Shown: positions 58,604-64,000 of the stretch, in pieces
Numbering within the stretch: the stretch's first letter is position 1
Layout of the letters: each line of letters begins with the position of its first letter
Source: Pseudosulfitobacter pseudonitzschiae
Lineage (GTDB): Bacteria > Pseudomonadota > Alphaproteobacteria > Rhodobacterales > Rhodobacteraceae
Length of the DNA stretch: 64,000 nucleotides
Direction: 5' to 3'
NCBI RefSeq assembly: GCF_002222635.1
Contig: NZ_CP022417.1
Coordinates: 228,918 to 292,917, forward strand
The notes under the pieces: model-generated
The model's input: only the letters and a program-made list of their open reading frames with translations
Told to the model about the DNA's origin: nothing
Database searches by the model: none
Translations under genes and position numbers: made by a program

Positions 58604-59910
58604 CGGGTTAACTCCTGTGGCAGGTCATAGGCAGGGGGCAGGGCGACGGCAGCCTGTAAAAAGACGCGGTGCGCGGCGTCAGGAACGAAGAGACCTCCGG
58701 TGGCCCAGACCACATGGATAATATCGGCGGGGTCCACATCGGGCATATGTCTGGCGCGAAAGGCTGCGCCTGCGGCGCTGTTCATCAGGTGCTGTGGCCC
58801 CGCAAAACCGGCGGTGGCCGAGGGTTCGAACTGCATCTTGTGCCCTGTACCTGCCGCGACCCAGCGCAACATATCCGCGTCGCCCACGGTGCAGATACCC
58901 GCCAGCCGGTCGTGCATCCGGTCGCGCACCAGCGGCGACAGGGTGGCCACGGCCATCCCGTCAGCTTCGGTGCGGTTGCTCAGCCCCAATGCGTGGACGG
59001 ATGGCGCATCAAAGGCCATCTGGCACAGGGCCGACGCGGATTGCTGCGGTTCGACAAAAAAGCTGTGCGCATGGGCTCCGAACATGGCCCGCGCGCCATA
59101 GGCGATGCCCCCCGGCGCACCGCCAATACCGCACGGCAGGTAAAGGCAGAGCGGTCGGCTGGCGCTGATTGTGATGTCAAGTGCGTCCAGTTGCACGGCC
59201 AACTCTGCCGCCGCCGCGCTGTAGCCGCGAAACAGCAGTTCCGAAGATTCGTCATCTACAAAATAGCTGTCGGGATCATCCGCCGTGGCATCCCGCGCGG
59301 CGGCGACGGCGGTCGAATAGTCGGCGCTGTGCAGCACCACTTCGACGCCCAGCTTGCGCAGCCGTTCGATCTTCCACGGCTTGGCGTCCTTCGACATATG
59401 CACGACACAGCGATACCCTAACGCACGGGCGGCAATGCCAACGCTGAGACCCAAGTTGCCAGTGGAACCCACGGCAATGGTGCGGCTGGCAAAGAACGCA
59501 CGGGCCTGCGCCAAATCGGTCACCGGATCGTCGCGCCCAAGCAGACCTGTCGCGCGGGCTTGTCTGACGGCAGTCATCAACACTTCGAACAGACCACCTC
59601 GTGCCTTGATAGAACCGGCAACCGGCAGCGCGTGGTCGGCCTTGATCAACAAAGTGCCTGCGCTGGTCCCAAAAACACCGTCCGGCGCCGGGATCAGACC
59701 AGAGCTGACGCGTCCGCCCGTTGCTTGCAGGTCAGGGAAAAGCCGCGCCAGAAGGGGCGCCAGCATGTCCCAATCAGCACAGGCATGGTCCAGATCGGCG
59801 CGCGCTGACGCGTCCGTGGCGGGCACATAGGCCGGATTGGTCCACAGAACCGATCGCCCCGCGCACACGTCGTCGCGTAGGGTGGTCGTGTCTTGGTGGT
59901 GGTGTGGCAA
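58600..59910 (-). CDS. D-serine ammonia-lyase-like PLP enzyme
   Basis: The 436-residue fold-type II PLP enzyme matches D-serine dehydratase: PLP lysine in LPVAGSIKARGGLFEVL, phosphate loop SRTIAVGSTGNLGLSVGIA, and CGIGGAPGG. It deaminates D-serine or a similar D-amino acid to a keto acid and ammonia. The start is probably TTG 59910, with a weak ribosome site, so it could be shorter. It follows the M20 peptidase gene by 4 nt. Confidence 0.88.
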   Translation of the reverse strand: MPHHHQDTTTLRDDVCAGRSVLWTNPAYVPATDASARADLDHACADWDMLAPLLARLFPDLQATGGRVSSGLIPAPDGVFGTSAGTLLIKADHALPVAGSIKARGGLFEVLMTAVRQARATGLLGRDDPVTDLAQARAFFASRTIAVGSTGNLGLSVGIAARALGYRCVVHMSKDAKPWKIERLRKLGVEVVLHSADYSTAVAAARDATADDPDSYFVDDESSELLFRGYSAAAAELAVQLDALDITISASRPLCLYLPCGIGGAPGGIAYGARAMFGAHAHSFFVEPQQSASALCQMAFDAPSVHALGLSNRTEADGMAVATLSPLVRDRMHDRLAGICTVGDADMLRWVAAGTGHKMQFEPSATAGFAGPQHLMNSAAGAAFRARHMPDVDPADIIHVVWATGGLFVPDAAHRVFLQAAVALPPAYDLPQELTR

Positions 59911-59914
59911 CGGA

Positions 59915-61303
59915 TCAATCTTTCGGCAGGCCCTGTTCGGCCAGATCGGCGAACAGTCCGGTCATCGCCACCAGCGCCTGACGCGAAAGCGGCTTCAGGA
60001 TGTGCTCGTTCGGGGCATGTTGCGAACACCCTGCGTAGGAATGGGGCACCCAGATCGTGGGCAGCTCCAGCACCTCGGCAAAGCAGTCATTGGGCAGCGA
60101 ACCACCCAGATTGGGCAGAATGTCAGGTGCTATGCCCACGCTGTTTTTGATCGACGCCGCGGCAAAGCGCACCATCGGGTGGTCCGGGTCCAGACGTGTT
60201 GCGGGAAAGCTGTTGCGCGAGTGTTCAACGATTTTGACCTTGTCAAAACCCGTGCGGTCCAGATGGCGGCGCAACGCAGGCAGGATGTCGTGGACTTCGG
60301 TGCCTACTACAAAACGCAGCTGGCAGGTGGCGCGGGCCGATCCGGCGATGGCATTCACCGGGGCGTCCGGCACACCAGATGTCATCGCCAGAATGGCAAA
60401 GCTGTTCCAGCCAAACACCCGCTCGGCGGGGGTCAGATCCTGTTCGCCCCAATCCACATCCAGTTCGATGCCGGTGTCATGGGCTGGCAGGGACGCCAGC
60501 ACTTCGCGGATGCGGGGCGTGAGGCTGGTGGGGCGCCATTCCGGCACTTTGATCTGGCCCTTGGCGTCGGTGATGCTGGCCAGCGCATGGGCAAGGATCA
60601 TCGCCGGATCGGCCAGCAGACCGCCGAAGTTGCCCGAATGGTTCGCCCCTTCGCGAAGGTTGACTTCCAGATCGAAACTGACGCCGCCGCGTGAGCCGGT
60701 AAAAATTGTTGGCGCGTCGGGGCGCAGACGCGGGCCATCCGACGCAATGAACACATCAGCCTTTAGCAGATCGATGTTGGCGGTGCAGAATTCCTTTAGG
60801 CCCGGTGATCCTGCCTCTTCACCCATCTCGATGATGACCTTAGCGTTAAAGCCCAAATGACCTTGGGCTTTGATGATCGCCTCCATTGCACGCAGGTTGA
60901 TCAGGTGCTGTACCTTGTTATCGGCGGCCCCGCGTCCATACAGCCGGTCGCCTTCCTCGATCAACTCGAAGGGGGCCAGCCCCGCGCGCCATTGGCCTTC
61001 CTGCGCGCGCACCACATCCCCGTGGCCGTAGCTGAGCACCGTGGGCAGGGCCGTGTCTTCGATCCGCTCGGCGGTCAGGATCGGCGGGCCATCGGGGGTT
61101 GGGTTGTCGTGGAACTGACAGGTAAAGCCCATCGCCTCCAGCATCGGGGCCATGTCTTCGTGCAGATAGGCGTGCAGGTGCGGCTTGCCGCGCGGGTCCT
61201 GGCTTTCTGTCGGGCGCGAAACAAGTGTGGCCAGATCGCTTTGGAAATCGCCACTGTCGAAATAGCGTTCGATGTCGGTGCGGGCGGTGTCGTGCAGGGT
61301 CAT
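59915..61303 (-). CDS. M20-family metallopeptidase
   Basis: The 462-residue protein has the M20 metal motifs: SYGHGDVV (His and catalytic Asp), GRGAADNKVQHL (bridging Asp), and EMGEEAGSPGLKEF (catalytic and ligand Glu). The dimerisation domain lies in the middle. It cleaves dipeptides or N-acyl amino acids in the cytoplasm. ATG 61303 has AGGAAA before it. It lies 7 nt after the gamma-glutamyltransferase gene. Confidence 0.92.
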   Translation of the reverse strand: MTLHDTARTDIERYFDSGDFQSDLATLVSRPTESQDPRGKPHLHAYLHEDMAPMLEAMGFTCQFHDNPTPDGPPILTAERIEDTALPTVLSYGHGDVVRAQEGQWRAGLAPFELIEEGDRLYGRGAADNKVQHLINLRAMEAIIKAQGHLGFNAKVIIEMGEEAGSPGLKEFCTANIDLLKADVFIASDGPRLRPDAPTIFTGSRGGVSFDLEVNLREGANHSGNFGGLLADPAMILAHALASITDAKGQIKVPEWRPTSLTPRIREVLASLPAHDTGIELDVDWGEQDLTPAERVFGWNSFAILAMTSGVPDAPVNAIAGSARATCQLRFVVGTEVHDILPALRRHLDRTGFDKVKIVEHSRNSFPATRLDPDHPMVRFAAASIKNSVGIAPDILPNLGGSLPNDCFAEVLELPTIWVPHSYAGCSQHAPNEHILKPLSRQALVAMTGLFADLAEQGLPKD

Positions 61304-61310
61304 GGGTTTC

Positions 61311-62891
61311 CTATGTCTGGTCAGGTTCGGCAACACCATCGCCCCAAGGGGACATGGTTTCGGTTGTGCCGGAATTGGTGGTGCCCGCGCGCATCACACC
61401 CGCAGGGCAGGCAAAGGCAAAGGGAAAGGGCAGACGTTGCGCCAGCGCCAGCGGATAGTGCGCGGCCAATGCATCGGTCACCGGACCAGCAAGCCGTTCG
61501 TCGGCCACCACTTGTGCGCCGCCCGATGCGTCCAGTCGGGGCGCTTCGATGGCGTCCTGCATCGACATGCCCTGTTCCATCAAGTGCCCGCTGATCTGGG
61601 CCACAGCAGGCATGATCTTGCGCCCGCCCGATGCCCCCAGCGCAAAGCGACGGGTGGGGGTTTCACCAATAACGGGGCAGACATTCATCAGGCAGGTTTT
61701 GTCGGGTGCAAGGGAATTGGCTTTGCCCTGCTCGGGGTCGAACCACATGATCCCGTTGTTCAGCATCAATCCGGTGCTGCCCGACACCACCTTGGCGCCG
61801 AACAGTGACAACAGTGTTTGCGTCATTGCCACCATGTTGCCTGCACGATCCACAATGGAAAAATGTGTGGTACAGCCGGGGGCCTGCGGGCTTTCGTGGT
61901 CGCCCATATTCTGCAACCGGTGCGCATAGGCCGCGCGCAGCCCCTCGGTGCGGGCAACATAGCCTGCGGGGGTGTCTGCGTCTTTGGCGTCATACCCTGC
62001 CTGCCAACGGTCCAGCGTGTCGGCCAGCGTCGGGCCTGCGGTCAGGCCCGGCACCGCGTGAACGGTGCCACCCCGGAAGGGGATCGATAGCGGATCGGAC
62101 CAGACAGGCGCGTAATCGCGCAGGTCGTCCATCGACAAAAAGCCGCCCTTTTCAGTGACATCGCGCACAAGTGCTGCGGCAATGTCGCCATGATAGAATG
62201 CCTGCTGCCCCTCGCGGGCGAGTTGCTCAAGAGTTTCGGCCATCCTGCTTTGGTCCAGCCGCTGGTCTGCAAGCGCCGTCCAGCCCGACCCTTTGGGCCA
62301 GATACCGTCATCCAGATACATCGCCGCCGCATCCGGATCGCGCGCCAGATCACGGGCGCTGGAGGCAATGACGAGGGCCGCGTACCAATCCACATGAAGC
62401 CCGCGTTTGGCAAGGTCCACAGCGGGGGCCAGCAGCGTATCCCAGGCCATCCGGCCAAAGCGGCCATGCGCGGCAGAAATGCCTGCCATTGTTCCGGGCA
62501 CAGCCACGGATGTGGCACCGGTCACATTACGGTCGTCCAGCACTGCTTCCCATGGAAACAGATCCGACGCCTTGCCCGCACCCGACAGCGGATAATGCGC
62601 AGGGTCCAGCGTGGTCGAGGACCGCATACCGTAATTCAGCGCATAGGCGCGGTTTTCATCTGCGCGCCACAGCATCATGGCACCGCCGCCCATCGGGCCG
62701 GACATCCACGGTTCAAGAACCCCGATGGCAAAGCTGACGGCAACGGCGGCATCCACCGCATCGCCACCGGCGGCCAGCACTTCGGCACCGACTTCGGCGG
62801 CGCGCACATGCTGGGCGGCGACGACACCGCCCGATGTTGCTGTCACACCCGGCTTGCGGGTCTGCTGGCTGCGCGAGAACGACCCGCTCAT
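61311..62891 (-). CDS. Gamma-glutamyltransferase family protein
   Basis: The 526-residue N-terminal-nucleophile hydrolase has the family motifs: DAAVAVSFAIGVLEPWMSG near residue 45-65, the self-cleavage and nucleophile site in PGCTTHFSIVDRAGN, and LNNGIMWFDPEQGKANSL, then ALGASGGRKIMPAVAQI. No clear signal peptide is visible, so it may be cytoplasmic, unlike the periplasmic Ggt. It removes gamma-glutamyl groups from peptides or glutathione-like compounds. ATG 62891 overlaps the stop of the ABC gene by 4 bp. Confidence 0.9.
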   Translation of the reverse strand: MSGSFSRSQQTRKPGVTATSGGVVAAQHVRAAEVGAEVLAAGGDAVDAAVAVSFAIGVLEPWMSGPMGGGAMMLWRADENRAYALNYGMRSSTTLDPAHYPLSGAGKASDLFPWEAVLDDRNVTGATSVAVPGTMAGISAAHGRFGRMAWDTLLAPAVDLAKRGLHVDWYAALVIASSARDLARDPDAAAMYLDDGIWPKGSGWTALADQRLDQSRMAETLEQLAREGQQAFYHGDIAAALVRDVTEKGGFLSMDDLRDYAPVWSDPLSIPFRGGTVHAVPGLTAGPTLADTLDRWQAGYDAKDADTPAGYVARTEGLRAAYAHRLQNMGDHESPQAPGCTTHFSIVDRAGNMVAMTQTLLSLFGAKVVSGSTGLMLNNGIMWFDPEQGKANSLAPDKTCLMNVCPVIGETPTRRFALGASGGRKIMPAVAQISGHLMEQGMSMQDAIEAPRLDASGGAQVVADERLAGPVTDALAAHYPLALAQRLPFPFAFACPAGVMRAGTTNSGTTETMSPWGDGVAEPDQT

Positions 62892-64000
62892 GCGACCGCC
62901 GGTGGCAGGGTCGAAACATCGGGCACGACCCAATGCTTGCCGGGTTGGGCTTCAAGCAGCATCTTGGTGTAGGGGTGCGACGGCGCGCCAAAGACCTCTT
63001 CGACCGTGCCGCGTTCAACGACCTCGCCCTCTTGCATGACAATCAGCGTATCGCACACCTGCGCGGCAACGCGCAGGTCGTGGGTGATAAACAGCACCGT
63101 CAAGCCCATCCGGTCACGAATTTCATTCAGCAATTTCAACACCTCTTTTTGGACAGAGACATCCAGAGCTGAAACCGCCTCGTCCGCGATCAGGATTTTG
63201 GGCTCGACCATCAGTGCGCGTGCGATGCAGATCCGTTGGCGCTGGCCCCCCGAAAATTGGTTGGGATAGCGGTTCAGCACTTCCGGATCGAGCCGCACGA
63301 TCCTCATCAACTCACGGGCCCGCTCCATGGCCTTGCCACGGTTTTCGCCAAAGTTTACTGGCCCCTCGACCAATTGATCGCCAATGGTCCGTCGTGGATT
63401 AAGCGATCCGTAAGGGTCTTGAAAGACGATCTGGATGTGCTGGCGGTACGGGTGCAGATCGTGGCGCGACATCAATGCAATGTCTTTGCCCTCGACCGAG
63501 ACAACGCCGGTTTCAGGGCCTTCCAGGCGGATTAGGCATTTTACCAGCGTCGACTTGCCCGAACCGCTTTCGCCCACGATGCCCAGCGTTTCGCCCTGAT
63601 GCACAGTAAAGTTCACGTCCTTGCAGGCATGAACCGTCCGCGCGGGGCGGAACATGCCGCCGGTGACGTGATAGGTTTTGTTCAGGCCCGAGACCTTGAG
63701 CACCTCGTCGCTGACAATCGCTGCGGGAACATCGCGGGTGCGGCGCGGCACGGCGTCGATCAGCAGGCGGGTATAGGGGTGTTGCGGGCGGTTCAGAACC
63801 TCTTCGGCGGTGCCCTGTTCAACGATACGCCCGTGCTGCATCACCACGACACGATCGGCAATTTCGGCCACCACGTCAAAGTCATGGGTGACGAACATGA
63901 TACCGGCGTCGTGCTTTTCGCGCAGTTCTTTAAACAGGTGCAAAATCTGTTGTTGTGTGGACAGGTCCAGCGCCGTTGTCGGTTCGTCCGCGATCAGCAA
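62888..64000 (-). CDS. Peptide ABC transporter, fused double ATPase (DppD-DppF type), cut by window edge
   Basis: About 370 C-terminal residues are visible. They contain the end of a first ATPase domain (Walker B LIADEPTTALDLSTQ, then FVTHDFDVVAEIADRVVVM and the HPYTRLL tail). A second complete ATPase follows (Walker A IVGESGSGKSTLVKC, signature QFSGGQRQRICIARAL, Walker B ILIADEAVSALDVS, tail HPYTKML). The start lies beyond 64000. It powers uptake of di- or oligopeptides and heads the operon for gamma-glutamyltransferase, peptidase and amidase. Confidence 0.92.
   Translation of the reverse strand: MLIADEPTTALDLSTQQQILHLFKELREKHDAGIMFVTHDFDVVAEIADRVVVMQHGRIVEQGTAEEVLNRPQHPYTRLLIDAVPRRTRDVPAAIVSDEVLKVSGLNKTYHVTGGMFRPARTVHACKDVNFTVHQGETLGIVGESGSGKSTLVKCLIRLEGPETGVVSVEGKDIALMSRHDLHPYRQHIQIVFQDPYGSLNPRRTIGDQLVEGPVNFGENRGKAMERARELMRIVRLDPEVLNRYPNQFSGGQRQRICIARALMVEPKILIADEAVSALDVSVQKEVLKLLNEIRDRMGLTVLFITHDLRVAAQVCDTLIVMQEGEVVERGTVEEVFGAPSHPYTKMLLEAQPGKHWVVPDVSTLPPAVA

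Overview
The window looks like a chromosomal piece of a marine alphaproteobacterium of the Rhodobacterales (Roseobacter-type). The evidence is the high-GC coding style, a Tad-pilus fragment, a fused MrpA/MrpB antiporter subunit, an imuA-imuB-dnaE2 mutasome cassette, and dense operons with 4-bp stop/start overlaps. No rRNA, tRNA, CRISPR array, insertion sequence or prophage was seen. Both edges cut genes: a TadG-like protein on the left and a double-ATPase peptide ABC transporter protein on the right.

Region 1 (1-20.9 kb) is a surface and biofilm-type accessory region. After two Tad-type genes come a response regulator with a degenerate GGDEF-like output domain, a small membrane protein, and two low-complexity proteins built on a BapA-prefix-like N-terminus followed by Gly-Leu-Leu-Gly repeats. 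One of these carries 54 Ala-Asp dipeptides. A hybrid histidine kinase (HisKA, ATPase, REC, HPt-like), a LuxR-type response regulator and a glycosyltransferase follow on the plus strand. On the minus strand lie two more low-complexity proteins and a complete type I secretion system of LapEBC type (TolC-like protein, ABC transporter with a degenerate C39-like domain, HlyD-type adaptor), ending in a short Omp85-type barrel with one POTRA domain. A CATAC-N4-GTATG motif or its half-sites recur upstream of three of the four low-complexity proteins. I read the region as one co-regulated secreted-matrix system, and it is the best candidate for something undescribed.

Region 2 (20.9-28.3 kb) is housekeeping: a complete Mrp/Mnh/Pha-type Na+/H+ antiporter operon (AB fusion, C, D, E, F, G), a PAP2 phosphatase, a possible small membrane protein and a MarR regulator.

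Region 3 (28.3-46.2 kb) is a catabolic island for an unidentified, probably N-heterocyclic, compound. A long minus-strand operon runs from a 6-hydroxynicotinate-reductase-like Fe-S protein through a UPF0280/ApbE-like protein, two DUF1185 proteins and a Rieske oxygenase to a branched-chain-type ABC importer. Beside it are a flavodoxin/ferredoxin reductase and a divergent plus-strand operon for a xanthine-dehydrogenase-type Mo hydroxylase and hydantoinase A/B. Three near-identical 19-bp operator-like sites sit at the promoters. The ApbE-like gene overlapping the reductase gene is notable because the characterised 6-hydroxynicotinate reductase carries a covalent flavin.

Region 4 (46.2-53.9 kb) holds imuA-imuB-dnaE2 (mutagenic repair) and the RNA-binding protein Tex. 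Region 5 (53.9-64 kb) is amino-acid and peptide salvage: ACC deaminase with its divergent Lrp-type regulator, then one tight minus-strand operon for a peptide ABC transporter, gamma-glutamyltransferase, an M20 peptidase, a D-serine dehydratase-like enzyme, an amidase, a RidA protein and a DadA-like FAD oxidoreductase. All identifications come from reading the sequence; no database search was run.
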